Assembly: GCF_963678635.1 (NCBI RefSeq)
Contig: NC_087068.1
Span: 57,893,896-57,957,895 of the forward strand
Direction: 5' to 3'
Source of the DNA: Symsagittifera roscoffensis
Lineage: Eukaryota; Xenacoelomorpha; Acoela; Convolutidae
DNA: 64,000 bases
The notes under the pieces were generated by a model. That model had not been told where the DNA came from. It searched no databases and worked only from the letters and a program-made list of their open reading frames with translations. Position numbers and translations under genes: made by a program. Positions 32,911 to 42,555 of the stretch are shown piece after piece (the stretch's first letter is position 1; every line of letters begins with the position of its first letter).

Positions 32911-33297
32911 ATGCAGCGCAGGGACTCGTTAGGATCGACTACTAAAATTCCCAGGCTAAGCAAGGGAAGCACGAGGAAATTTAGGACTAGGCGCGAGAAA
33001 AACCTTGATGGCAATCAAGGCCGGAGCGCCGAGGCCGAGCCTGCGAGCGGAACGCTGGTGGATCCCTTTGACGAAGGGGAGCGAACGCTCATTCGACCCG
33101 ACTTTGAGCCAGACGAGGTCCTCGAACGAGAGGAAGTCGAGAGGACAGAGGAGACCTCGGAGCGTTCCGAGGTCGAGCCGCGAGAAGAAGTCTTATTCGA
33201 GGGAATGTCCAAATCGGAGACCAAGAGTCGCCAGGAGAATACTCACATCCGGCTAGTACCCACTCATCTTTGGCCAAGCAGAGCAACAACGCGATGA
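32911..33297 (+). CDS. Small ORF upstream of gag (ORF0), 128 aa
   Basis: It starts at ATG 32,911. The protein has a basic N-terminal part (KIPRLSKGSTRKFRTRREK) followed by a strongly acidic middle with many Glu and Arg pairs. I recognise no domain. Its TGA (33,295-33,297) overlaps the first gag ATG (33,294) as ATGA, in the -1 frame relative to it. This layout permits reinitiation, or a -1 shift just before the stop. The whole segment 32,521-33,293 is missing from the minus-strand copy at about position 1,918, so it is an optional module or was lost there. An ORF ahead of gag is known from Ogre-type Gypsy elements; homology to those is untested. Confidence 0.5.
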   Translation: MQRRDSLGSTTKIPRLSKGSTRKFRTRREKNLDGNQGRSAEAEPASGTLVDPFDEGERTLIRPDFEPDEVLEREEVERTEETSERSEVEPREEVLFEGMSKSETKSRQENTHIRLVPTHLWPSRATTR

Positions 33298-36200
33298 TGT
33301 CGAGTATAAGCCCGAGTGAAGAACAACCGGGTTCGAAAGCCAAGAAGAGTTGGAGGTCTTTGTACGACGAGCGCATGGCGTCACTACCAACTGTTGGTTT
33401 AACTTCCAGTTATGACTACCCGGAGACATCCCATCCGGATGTAAACTTCACACCGTGCCCAAGGAATGAGAAGAGCAGGGAGGCGTCATCAGTCTCGCCG
33501 ACCAGGCCCACGTCAGATGGGATAACGATGGCAGCATCATCAACGTTTGACAGACTAATGACGTCAATGCACAAGCAAAAGGACGGTGCGTCATCGAGTA
33601 CTAGGCTACCGCCGCAGCTGAACTCATCTTCTCTGGGGTTAACCCCGCCACTGAGGGCAGCTGGTGACATAAGTGACATGTTCGCTGGTGTGATGAATGG
33701 CCTGGATGAATTGAGGCGGGACATGACTAAGAAGATAGATCAAGTTGACGAGAGAGCTCACCATGCTAGAGAGAGTTTGAAAGATGAGCTAACGCACGTG
33801 AAGTCGCAGGCGAGGTTTGATCAGGCTCAGTTGATTCACAACACCGATCAATGCCTGGCCGAGAGCTTGGCACAGGCAAAGAAAGAGTCAGAGGAAAGGG
33901 AGGCTAGGATGACAAGAGAGATCGAGCGATTATTGAACGATCATGATAGTACCTATGCCCAAACGATGACTGGCCTGGAAAAGAGGTTGGACGCCAAATC
34001 TGACTTGATGATGCGGAAGCTTGACGCGATCCTGAACGGAAGTAGTTGGCAGGAGCATTCCAACTCAAGGGAGCGTTCACGCCATGCGAATGTTGCAGAT
34101 GGTACGGGCAGCAGTGCCAGAGCCCAGCAAAGCTCGAGAACGAACTACGAGCATAGAAACGAGGAGTGGCCAAGGGCAGCCCCGCAGAGGCCTGGCTGGA
34201 CGAATCCAGTACCGCCGGAGGCAGAAACCACCCCGGAGACAAGATTGCCAACCGTGCCACAAGTCAGTTCAGTACCAGATCTGACCACAGTCTCACAAGA
34301 CACAACGATGTATGCCTCGATGTTTGAGCCTCTGAACAGGTCTCCTGAAACATTCATCACCAAGCTCTCGAAGTCAACCGAGAGAGGAGAGAGGTCAAGA
34401 AGAACACTGAAGAAGCCGAAGTCATATAAAGACGAGTCAGATGGCTGCATTGATACTTGGATAGAGGTGATGAAGTTACACTTTGAGGAAGAGAATCTCT
34501 CCAAGAAACAAGAGTGCAGCGCGCTGACAAGCAACCTGGAGGGTACTGCATTAAATTGTGTGATGGCGAAAAGAGCCAATGAGAGAGACAGCGCTCGCAA
34601 GATATTCGACATCCTGTTGAATCGTTTCGGCTCGGGAGTACAAGGGCACCAGGCCATGGTGAAGTTCGAGAAGAGGCGACAGAGAGATGAAGAATCAATA
34701 GATAAATTCTTGGATGACCTTGAATTGCTCAGGAGGAGAAGTAACCCGGATGAGAGAATATCCGAGCGAAACTTGGCGATCGCTTCGAAGTTCATGGATG
34801 GAGTAAGGAGTGAGGAGTTGAAGACGATGTTGGCCACTCACTTCACCCTGTCGCTAGATCAGGTACCCACGCCCGACGACTTGCGTATGAAGTCACGCGA
34901 CTATTTACTCATAAAACCGAGGGCGCAAAACCGTTACAGCAATTATGGCAACTATAGCGGGACAAACACTGGTGCGAATTCCAGTTGGTACAAACCTCGC
35001 AATGACATGGACAAGAGGAGGTCGTGTGCGAATTGTGGTTCGATGGACCATCACGTTTCTGCGTGTTCTGCATACAAACATAACATGAAGGCCATAGGCT
35101 ACTTTCTCGAGGACGCTGACGCGACCGACGAGGATCATGAAGAGTATGTGAGAGGGCTCATCATGAAAAATGGTCCGAGGTGTTTCTTCTGTAATTTGGA
35201 GGGACACTTCAAGTCGGATTGTACTCAATTTTGGGACGCAGTAGCGGACGTGAAACATCCCCGCCATGAAGAGGCGCTTTCAGGGGTCAAGGCCAGTCGA
35301 GCACGTCTGATGAACGAGTCTGAATCTCGGAAAAAGGAGACGACACCAAACACCTTCACGACCAAAAAGGTTAAGACGTGGCCTGATGAGGTGGTAGCCT
35401 CGAACCTCGAAACAGAGTCGTCTAGCCCACTCAAGGTGGATTACGGCCTGGCGGCAAGGACAGCTCTGCAGAATGTCAAACAGGACCTAGCCACGAAAGA
35501 AGTGGAGCAATGGGTAAGGTCGGAGCTGGAGAGCACAGATCTTCGGGAAGGTCTTAATGTCCTGAGTAAAACGACAGGAGCAGAAGACGAAAGAAAGCCC
35601 AAGAAACAGGGACTAAAACTGAACGTTATATCTGGCAAGACTTTCGGCATGACGAAGGCAGGGACCAAAATAATGTCTATCATCTCAGTCGCAGGGCACC
35701 AGGTGGTCAAGAACCTGAGCGAGCCATCCGAGATTACACTGGTCCACCTGGACATCTATGCCGACTACCTGAAGGAGAAGGATCCCAAACTGGACTCCAG
35801 GGCAGTGCGAGCGCTGCTCACAACGGGAGGTCCAAGGCTGATGAAAGTGGACGGACATTATATCGATGTCCATGGCCCTTACCCGATTCTGATGAATGTG
35901 GATGGCATCAATATCTACACGAAAGCTCACATAACTGATGCGAACGATCAGGTTGGCCGGATATACATTGGTCAAGAGGAGCTGAAGGTCAGACGAATCG
36001 GACACAACGCGATGCTCGAACAAGATGCTGTGCATATTGGTTGCGAGGCAGATCTGGCCGCAAACGTCCTGGACGTGCAAGGCAGACAACTTTCAGTAAA
36101 GGGACTGCTAGACACGGGAGCAGTAGTTAGTGTCATGCCAGTCAAAACTTGGACCGACATGGGTTTTGATAGGTCGGATCTCATACCGACAAACATCAGG

Positions 36201-39200
36201 TTGGCAGCTGCCAATCAGGGAGCGATCTATGTCGCCGGACGAACTCCGATCATCTCACTGCAGCTCGGAGGGAGACATCTTTGGATGAGCTTCCTAGTAG
36301 TAGAGAATTTGGACGAATCCGACCAGTTCATCCTAGGAAGGGATTTCGTTCGCAACTTTGACGTCACGATTGATCTCAATGACGGATTAATTAGGATCAA
36401 GGATCCTGAAAGAAAGTATGAGAAAAGACCCCTTAATAAGATCTTAATTAATCAGGCCAAGGTGCCGATTTTTCTGGATCGAAAAGTTAGATTAAAACCG
36501 AACCAAGCCGTATTAGCAACGTTTAGGATGAGGAACATGAATGAACTCAGCAATGACAGACAGGTGTGTCTGGTACCAAATCCAAACAGTAAGAGCTCGG
36601 CTATTTTAGGAAGAAGCTTCTCACTCACTCAGAGCGGACTGTGTGTGAGTGTGTTATTGAACACAGAGGCAACAACAGTGACAATACAGAGGGGAAAGAA
36701 ACTTGGCTACGCTTTGCCTCTGAACACAGACTTTCTGAGTGTGGAGAACTTGAAGAAGTTTGATGTAACTAAGTGTCCATTACATGCGAACCAAGAATGT
36801 ATAATGAAAAGAGTAATTGAATTGAAATCTTCTAGGAAATTGTTTTCAATGAAGTCGGAAACAGATGATGGGCTGTCTAGTTGTTCCAACTTTCCTGAGA
36901 GGCCGACGGAAGCAGAGTTAGCAGCGAATAGGCCTATCCTACCTGAGATAGAGCATCTGAACGGTAAAATATCTGACAAGGAACTAGATTCGCTCAGGGC
37001 GGTGCTAAATCGGAACGCAGACGTTTTTTCGAAACACAAGGCCGACATAGGTTGTTGCAATTTCGTAGAGCATGAGATTGAGATAGAAGAGGGCTCGGTA
37101 CCTCATAGGGAAGGGGCGAGAAGAATGACCCCAAATAAATCAGAAGCGTGTAGGAAGGAAATCGAGATGTTAATGGAGTACGACATGATCGAGCCGTCGA
37201 AGTCCCCATGGGCTTGTGGCGTGGTCATGGCGAAAAAGAAAGGGGGACAACTCAGATTTTGTTGTGATTTCCGTTATCTGAACGCAGTGACTATAAAGGA
37301 CGCATACCCGATTCCCCGCATCGATGAGAGCCTATCCAAGCTGGGCGACGCCAAGTTCTTCACGACGTTGGATTTGGGCTCAGCATTCTGGCAGGTGCCG
37401 CTCAGAAAACAAGATCGAGAGAAAACAGGTTTCGCGTGTGAGCTGGGACTGTTCCAGTGGAAGAGGATGCCATTCGGATTGTGCAACGCGACGGCCACAT
37501 TCCAGCGACTGATGGCCCAGGCACTCACGAGCGTCACAAAGAAATACGGGAATCTCATCATGTGTTATGTCGATGATGTCGTGATTGCAACACCAACCTT
37601 AGAAGACCACATCGAGAGGTTGGAAGAGGTGTTTTCTTGCATGAGGCAGGCGGGTCTGAAATGCAAACCATCTAAGTGTGAAATCCTCAAGGATTCCATA
37701 AAGTATCTGGGCCGCCTGGTTGACAAACATGGAGTGAGACCAGATCCCGAAGCGGTTGAAGCGGTGCTGACCTGGAAGGCACCTAAAACAGATACACAGT
37801 TGATGAGTTTTCTGGGATTCGCCAATTATTATCGCGAGTTCATCAAGGGGTATGCTGACAAAATATACCCCATGCAGAGGTTGATGAGAAACAAGGGCAA
37901 AAAGTTCACCTGGACTGATGAGGCACAAGTCTCATTTGAAAACATCAAACGTGAACTTTGCGAGGCACCGGTCCTCGGCATGCCAACGGAGAAGGGGATG
38001 TTCGTGCTGGACACGGATGCATCAGTGGTTGCGATATCAGGCATACTTCACCAAGAGCAGGAGTGGAACGGGAGAACGGTTCTTCGCCCGATAGCTTATG
38101 GAAGTAAAGTCCTGAGTGACACTGAGATGAAGTACGGCGCACCAAAAGCGGAGATGTTTGCTGTGATCACGTTCGTGGAAAAGTACAGGGTCTACTTGGG
38201 GAGTGCTCCCTTCAAGTTACGTGTGGACAATCGTGCCCTTGCCTGGCTGAAAACCTATTCGATGGACCAAAGCTACATTGGTCGTTGGATCGTGCGCTTG
38301 GATGGATACCACATGATCATAGAGCACCGTACCCGTGACAAGCACCAGAACGCAGATAGCCTCAGCAAAAAGACAGAATTTTATGAGCGCCTCGAAGAGA
38401 AGCAGGCTAACCAATCAGAGATCAAAGACGGGTTTTCCTTTCTGGACAAAGAAACCTATGATAAGCTGCCACTTACTAGGTGGTTAGACAAATCAGAACA
38501 TCCTATACCTGGACACCCTGACCTTCCAGTGGAGACAGCCGCGGAGATAAAGCTTTTAGCCAGAGGCGAACCCGTTCCGTTGGATCTGCTAGTCCGATCC
38601 AACTTGGTACAGCAAGAACTGACCAGGCTGGGTATAAATAGCATCGCTTTATTGAATAAGACAGTGAACGTGGCGCCGGACGTCATGGGAAAACTCCGTG
38701 ACTTGTTGGATAGGGAAGTGGATAGGCATGATCGTGAATGGATGGAGACCATGCAGAGGTTGACTGTCACCGAGAGAATAGAGAAGAGGCCAGTGTCCAT
38801 TCGCAGCCGAGGCGTTGAAGGGGATTGCAGGTCGATCGTCAACCAGCTGGTGACCTCGATGCCGAAAGAAGTCTTGTTGAGAACTTCGTTCACTGAATAT
38901 GGAACATTGAGTCAGAACCAAGCTACTGAGGAAGTCAGGATCAGGTCGAAATCTAGCTTCACGAGGAGAGTGCACTTCACGGATGCAAAAGAGGAATATG
39001 AGCCAAGCCCAGATTGTTCGTCCGTGGACGAGACAATGTCCGGGGAGTCTGACACCTTCGAGCCAGTCAAGGACGACTTGTCTGAGGAGTCAAACGCCTT
39101 TGAGCCCGTGCAGGACAACTTGTCCGGGGAGAGGTTGACTAGACCACCTAGGGGCAGAATTTTGTCCGGGGAGTCGGGTTCAAAGCGACCGATGGACAGA

Positions 39201-39800
39201 GTTTTGTCCGGGGAGTCGAGAAACATCTCAAACAACTTGGAATATGATGTTGGAGAATCAGTCGACTCAAGTGTTGACTCGGGACCTCAGTCCGGGGACA
39301 ACACGTCTGAAACAACTTCCAATTCTGATATGTCAGAGATTGCGATCCACTCCTTATTGGTAGACTGGAAGCAGCGTGGGCTGGACCGAGAAACACATCA
39401 GGATCCAGACAGGGACAGATACACCTCAGATGAAGAGGGCACTGTGGTAGACAATGCCGCAGACGAGCTCGAACTGATAGCAGTTTCAAAACGCCCAACC
39501 AGATTGCTGCCACATGGTACGGTCGTCCGTACCAATCTGGAACCATCTGCGCAAGAAGCGACGCCTTTGAAAAAGATATGGTGCGTCAAGTTGATGGACG
39601 ATGCTCATGCTCCGGAGATAATGAGTGGGCAAATGAACGTGGTGAAGACGTATTTGAAAGCCAGGTACAGGCTGTCAGATCTCCTGAGGGCTCAACGAAA
39701 TGATAGAATGACGAGCAGTCTGAAAAGATGGATCGAGAATGGAGCACCTGACAAGGGAGACTTGGAAGAAGACAGCTACAAAATCCTGAAGCAGTTTTAG
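33294..39800 (+). CDS. Gag-Pol of the giant element: Gag, protease, RT, RNase H
   Basis: I chose the ATG at 33,294 because the frame upstream has no ATG nearby and the minus-strand relative also starts MMSS. About 2,168 codons. Gag: Ser-rich start, coiled coil (residues about 140-260), capsid-like region (about 380-550), then two CX2CX4HX4C knuckles at 35,025-35,066 and 35,181-35,222. Protease: DTGAVVSVM (36,111 onward). RT: LRFCCDFRYLN, TLDLGSAFWQV, MPFGLCNATATFQ and catalytic YVDD (37,566-37,577). RNase H: LDTDAS (about 38,007). An unusually long spacer of about 430 residues follows, Ser/Glu/Asp-rich with repeated LSGES, before a TAG at 39,798-39,800. It makes the virus-like particle and copies the RNA into DNA. 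Confidence 0.93.
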   Translation: MMSSISPSEEQPGSKAKKSWRSLYDERMASLPTVGLTSSYDYPETSHPDVNFTPCPRNEKSREASSVSPTRPTSDGITMAASSTFDRLMTSMHKQKDGASSSTRLPPQLNSSSLGLTPPLRAAGDISDMFAGVMNGLDELRRDMTKKIDQVDERAHHARESLKDELTHVKSQARFDQAQLIHNTDQCLAESLAQAKKESEEREARMTREIERLLNDHDSTYAQTMTGLEKRLDAKSDLMMRKLDAILNGSSWQEHSNSRERSRHANVADGTGSSARAQQSSRTNYEHRNEEWPRAAPQRPGWTNPVPPEAETTPETRLPTVPQVSSVPDLTTVSQDTTMYASMFEPLNRSPETFITKLSKSTERGERSRRTLKKPKSYKDESDGCIDTWIEVMKLHFEEENLSKKQECSALTSNLEGTALNCVMAKRANERDSARKIFDILLNRFGSGVQGHQAMVKFEKRRQRDEESIDKFLDDLELLRRRSNPDERISERNLAIASKFMDGVRSEELKTMLATHFTLSLDQVPTPDDLRMKSRDYLLIKPRAQNRYSNYGNYSGTNTGANSSWYKPRNDMDKRRSCANCGSMDHHVSACSAYKHNMKAIGYFLEDADATDEDHEEYVRGLIMKNGPRCFFCNLEGHFKSDCTQFWDAVADVKHPRHEEALSGVKASRARLMNESESRKKETTPNTFTTKKVKTWPDEVVASNLETESSSPLKVDYGLAARTALQNVKQDLATKEVEQWVRSELESTDLREGLNVLSKTTGAEDERKPKKQGLKLNVISGKTFGMTKAGTKIMSIISVAGHQVVKNLSEPSEITLVHLDIYADYLKEKDPKLDSRAVRALLTTGGPRLMKVDGHYIDVHGPYPILMNVDGINIYTKAHITDANDQVGRIYIGQEELKVRRIGHNAMLEQDAVHIGCEADLAANVLDVQGRQLSVKGLLDTGAVVSVMPVKTWTDMGFDRSDLIPTNIRLAAANQGAIYVAGRTPIISLQLGGRHLWMSFLVVENLDESDQFILGRDFVRNFDVTIDLNDGLIRIKDPERKYEKRPLNKILINQAKVPIFLDRKVRLKPNQAVLATFRMRNMNELSNDRQVCLVPNPNSKSSAILGRSFSLTQSGLCVSVLLNTEATTVTIQRGKKLGYALPLNTDFLSVENLKKFDVTKCPLHANQECIMKRVIELKSSRKLFSMKSETDDGLSSCSNFPERPTEAELAANRPILPEIEHLNGKISDKELDSLRAVLNRNADVFSKHKADIGCCNFVEHEIEIEEGSVPHREGARRMTPNKSEACRKEIEMLMEYDMIEPSKSPWACGVVMAKKKGGQLRFCCDFRYLNAVTIKDAYPIPRIDESLSKLGDAKFFTTLDLGSAFWQVPLRKQDREKTGFACELGLFQWKRMPFGLCNATATFQRLMAQALTSVTKKYGNLIMCYVDDVVIATPTLEDHIERLEEVFSCMRQAGLKCKPSKCEILKDSIKYLGRLVDKHGVRPDPEAVEAVLTWKAPKTDTQLMSFLGFANYYREFIKGYADKIYPMQRLMRNKGKKFTWTDEAQVSFENIKRELCEAPVLGMPTEKGMFVLDTDASVVAISGILHQEQEWNGRTVLRPIAYGSKVLSDTEMKYGAPKAEMFAVITFVEKYRVYLGSAPFKLRVDNRALAWLKTYSMDQSYIGRWIVRLDGYHMIIEHRTRDKHQNADSLSKKTEFYERLEEKQANQSEIKDGFSFLDKETYDKLPLTRWLDKSEHPIPGHPDLPVETAAEIKLLARGEPVPLDLLVRSNLVQQELTRLGINSIALLNKTVNVAPDVMGKLRDLLDREVDRHDREWMETMQRLTVTERIEKRPVSIRSRGVEGDCRSIVNQLVTSMPKEVLLRTSFTEYGTLSQNQATEEVRIRSKSSFTRRVHFTDAKEEYEPSPDCSSVDETMSGESDTFEPVKDDLSEESNAFEPVQDNLSGERLTRPPRGRILSGESGSKRPMDRVLSGESRNISNNLEYDVGESVDSSVDSGPQSGDNTSETTSNSDMSEIAIHSLLVDWKQRGLDRETHQDPDRDRYTSDEEGTVVDNAADELELIAVSKRPTRLLPHGTVVRTNLEPSAQEATPLKKIWCVKLMDDAHAPEIMSGQMNVVKTYLKARYRLSDLLRAQRNDRMTSSLKRWIENGAPDKGDLEEDSYKILKQF
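39038..39300 (+). repeat. Repeated TGTCCGGGGAGT motif inside the pol spacer
   Basis: TGTCCGGGGAG(T) occurs at 39,038, 39,121, 39,163 and 39,205, with degenerate forms at 39,080 and 39,290. The same string lies at 41,669 in a different reading frame and at 52,323 as the purine tract before the 3' LTR. The DNA word is shared rather than only the peptide LSGES. Confidence 0.7.
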
Positions 39801-42287
39801 CTGAAGAGGAAAGACTTGTTGTACCTGAATAAGGACGGAATCGTGGCCTGTAAGCGCAAGGAGGAGGACAAGGTCCTTTATAAATACAATTCAATCGTGT
39901 TACCACAGTTGTACCAGACCGAATTGCTCTTTCGCTCACATGATCAGATGGGACATCAAGGTGTGGACAAAGTGTATAACAGGATACAAAAACGATTCGA
40001 ATGGCCGGGATTGAAGAAGGCTTGTGAGAAATGGATAGCCGCATGCCTGTCTTGTCAACAGGCAAAGGATCCCAGGAAACTGAGGTTCCCCCTACAGTCA
40101 ATAGAATCGTCAGGTTTCAACGAAGTGGTGCAAATTGATCATCAGAAAATCTGCATGACAGCAACGGGCTATAATCAGGTGCTGGTAATGATCGACCATT
40201 TTACGAAGTATGCGGAGGCAGTACCCTGCATGACAGCATCGGCAGAAGAAACGTGCGATCATTTGATAAACGTGTGGATAGCAAGGCATGGCTGCCCCAT
40301 CACGTTCCAATCGGACAATGGCAAAGCTTTCGTAGGTGATCTCACGAAAGAGTTAATGAAAAGGTCGCAGGTAGCGCAGGCCCACTCGACCACTTATCAC
40401 CCGCAAACGAATGGCCTAGTCGAGAGGCAGAATCGCACACTGGTATCCATGTTGAGAGTCTACTGCTCACGCTACATGGATGACTGGGACAAGCACTTAC
40501 CGCAAGTGATGGGTGCTTACAACAGCACGGAGCATTCCACCACGGGAATAAGTCCACATATGATGCTGACGGGTCATGAAAAAGCACTCCCGTTGACGTT
40601 CTTCTACCCTGAATATGAAGGGAAGAGGACAGCACCGCAAACGTACGTGCGGGACAATATTAGAAGACAACAGGACCTCAATGACTTATGCAGGAGGAAT
40701 ACGCAACAGGCGCAGATTAGACAAAAAAGGAGGTTTGATAAGAGGACAGCCGGTGCAAAAGCCTACTCAGTTGGCGATTACGTCTGGGTGTTCCAGGAAG
40801 TGGTTCCACCAAAAGGAACCAAGAAACTATTAAAGAAATGGCGTGGTCCATTTCAGATAACAGAGGTGCATCAAGGAGGTCGTTTTTATCGGCTGAGCAC
40901 AGGAAGAGCGGCTCATTACGAGAATATCAAACCACACAACGCCTCGTCCGAGGATTGGTGCATCCCAGCGGACATGCAAGAGGGAGACTATTTAATAGTG
41001 GATCCTGCTTGTGAAGTGAATGAAAAGGGTACTCGCGACAAGAACGACGGGAATGAGGTGGTGGACGATTGCGATCTACCACTGGATCTCGAGTTGACTG
41101 AGCGAGTAGAGGTGGACGATGAAACTCTACCCTATGCCGAAGAAGACTGGGATTGCCCGGAACAAACCGAAATTGACAAAGGAATACAGCCTGATTTTCC
41201 GCTCACTATGGAGACACGCCAAAGTAAGAGAGGAAGAAACCAGAAGAAATACAATCCGTATGGCGAGGATTTCGTTGTAGACCGGATGGTAGTGAGTGAT
41301 GTCATAGACTCGCTGGTGGGGCTGGACGAAGTAGAGATGCTAGAAGAAATCGACCTTGTGAACGATATGGATCAAGATTGGATCGACGATCGATCAGAAC
41401 CGGAAGTGGAGTTCGAACCAGAAACGGAACAGACTCATGAGCAAGAACTAACAAACTTGCGCTTGCTCGAATGGCTCCATGATCTGCCGACAGATCCAAA
41501 AGAGACGATCCTGACGATTCAGGACGTCGATAGGGACGGCGTCAAATACATCAGTCATGATAATACCGAGTCCAACTGGGTCGCCCCAGATGGTCCTCTA
41601 CGTGTTCCACAATCCAACCTCGGTCTCCTAGACTTTGGGCGATCGACGGGGACGTCGATGGATATTTTTGTCCGGGGAGTGGGGGTAGGACTCACCCACA
41701 CCGAAAATCTCATGATAAAAAAATTGAAATCGGCAAGGGAAACCGGAGAACTAGAGACAGAGGGCGAGAATGCTAAGAAACCACCTTTTGGACGAATCTT
41801 TGAATCGTATTTTGATCTACCGAACCATTATTCGAACAATATCGTTATAACGGACAGCGATTTCATACTCACGGAACGCACGTGCGCCATAGCGATAACG
41901 GCGGACGTAAGCTTCAAAACAGCACTAGCGGCCGACTTTAAAAGAGAGTACAAGAATATCGAGTTTTTGTGGAAACAGAGGCCGGGTGTAGGAGGAATGA
42001 TAGCGTTGCCCCCTGTTGCATCACAGATACCAGGGAAATATTTGTGTTTTTTGGTTACGAAAGCTACTGATAGGCAACACGTGAACCCGGAGAGCTTGGT
42101 ATTGGCCTTGACTCGACTTAGGGATTTCCTGGTTGAGAGACGTGTGACCTCTCTCTCGTTGCCAGTTTATGATCCCAATAGAGGGAAGCTACACCCGAGA
42201 GAGTTGTACGCTCTTGTGCATGTGATATTTTCAGAGACTGACATAGAGGTTTACTTACATAAAAAATACTATCTGAGTATATGCTAA
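39801..42287 (+). CDS. Integrase with C-terminal macro domain (rest of Pol)
   Basis: It continues the Gag-Pol frame after the TAG at 39,798. The first downstream ATG-like start is not needed if it was once one protein. The integrase has an HHCC finger (HDQMGH...CLSCQ, 39,936-40,065) and catalytic Asp at 40,137, Asp at 40,314 and Glu at 40,422 (spacing D-58-D-35-E), so it is complete. A chromatin- or DNA-binding tail (VGDYVWVF, WRGPFQI) ends near 40,930. An acidic linker follows. Then, at about 41,850-42,287, comes a domain that reads like a macro domain of the TARG1/OARD1 type: CAIAITADVSFKTALAADF, FLVTK (Lys codon at 42,060), SLSLPVYDPNRGKL, VIFSETDIEVYL. In that family this Lys attacks ADP-ribose esters. 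The Gly-rich Asp loop is altered here, so binding is likelier than proven catalysis. Confidence 0.88.
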   Translation: MKRKDLLYLNKDGIVACKRKEEDKVLYKYNSIVLPQLYQTELLFRSHDQMGHQGVDKVYNRIQKRFEWPGLKKACEKWIAACLSCQQAKDPRKLRFPLQSIESSGFNEVVQIDHQKICMTATGYNQVLVMIDHFTKYAEAVPCMTASAEETCDHLINVWIARHGCPITFQSDNGKAFVGDLTKELMKRSQVAQAHSTTYHPQTNGLVERQNRTLVSMLRVYCSRYMDDWDKHLPQVMGAYNSTEHSTTGISPHMMLTGHEKALPLTFFYPEYEGKRTAPQTYVRDNIRRQQDLNDLCRRNTQQAQIRQKRRFDKRTAGAKAYSVGDYVWVFQEVVPPKGTKKLLKKWRGPFQITEVHQGGRFYRLSTGRAAHYENIKPHNASSEDWCIPADMQEGDYLIVDPACEVNEKGTRDKNDGNEVVDDCDLPLDLELTERVEVDDETLPYAEEDWDCPEQTEIDKGIQPDFPLTMETRQSKRGRNQKKYNPYGEDFVVDRMVVSDVIDSLVGLDEVEMLEEIDLVNDMDQDWIDDRSEPEVEFEPETEQTHEQELTNLRLLEWLHDLPTDPKETILTIQDVDRDGVKYISHDNTESNWVAPDGPLRVPQSNLGLLDFGRSTGTSMDIFVRGVGVGLTHTENLMIKKLKSARETGELETEGENAKKPPFGRIFESYFDLPNHYSNNIVITDSDFILTERTCAIAITADVSFKTALAADFKREYKNIEFLWKQRPGVGGMIALPPVASQIPGKYLCFLVTKATDRQHVNPESLVLALTRLRDFLVERRVTSLSLPVYDPNRGKLHPRELYALVHVIFSETDIEVYLHKKYYLSIC
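41850..42287 (+). other. Macro-domain-like module at the Pol C-terminus
   Basis: About 145 residues with the alternating strand/helix order of a macro domain: an N-terminal strand with Asp, a Cys-Ala-Ile-Ala-Ile-Thr-Ala-Asp strand followed by a helix ending in DFKREY, a core strand ending VTK, a long helix (ESLVLALTRLRDFL), then a strand with a Pro-containing loop and the final IEVYL strand. The match in order and spacing to TARG1/OARD1-type single-domain macro proteins is good. The glycine loop (Gly-Cys-Gly-Leu-Asp in the family) is replaced by DPNRGKL. Confidence 0.65.
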
Positions 42288-42474
42288 GAATTGCGCTCGG
42301 CGATAAGTGGTTTTCATTAAGTTATTCGATAGGAATTAGAGTCAAGTTTTAGATTAGGTTAGGTCTTAGGTACAGTATTAGGGATTAGGTTTTTATGTGA
42401 TAGTATAGGTGTGTGATGTTTATGTGTTTATGTTATGTTATTGTTATGATATGTTTTATGTTAGTGTCATAAAA

Positions 42475-42555
42475 GACCTGGGGCACCCCAGGTCATCAAG
42501 GTGACAGAGCACATTCGTGCTACTCTGACAAAGGTGAAGGTGGACGATCCACCTT
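42475..42555 (+). promoter_or_regulatory. Three consecutive hairpins between pol and the SGNH polyprotein
   Basis: GACCTGGGG-CA-CCCCAGGTC (42,475-42,494, perfect 9-bp stem). Then CAGAGCAC...GTGCTACTCTG around ATTC (42,505-42,526, one bulge). Then AAGGTGGA-CGA-TCCACCTT (42,537-42,555, perfect 8-bp stem). They sit about 200 bases before the ATG at 42,753 in a 465-bp gap without coding capacity. They could be a translation or RNA-processing element for the downstream frame. I do not see them upstream of the copy at 62,274. Confidence 0.6.
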
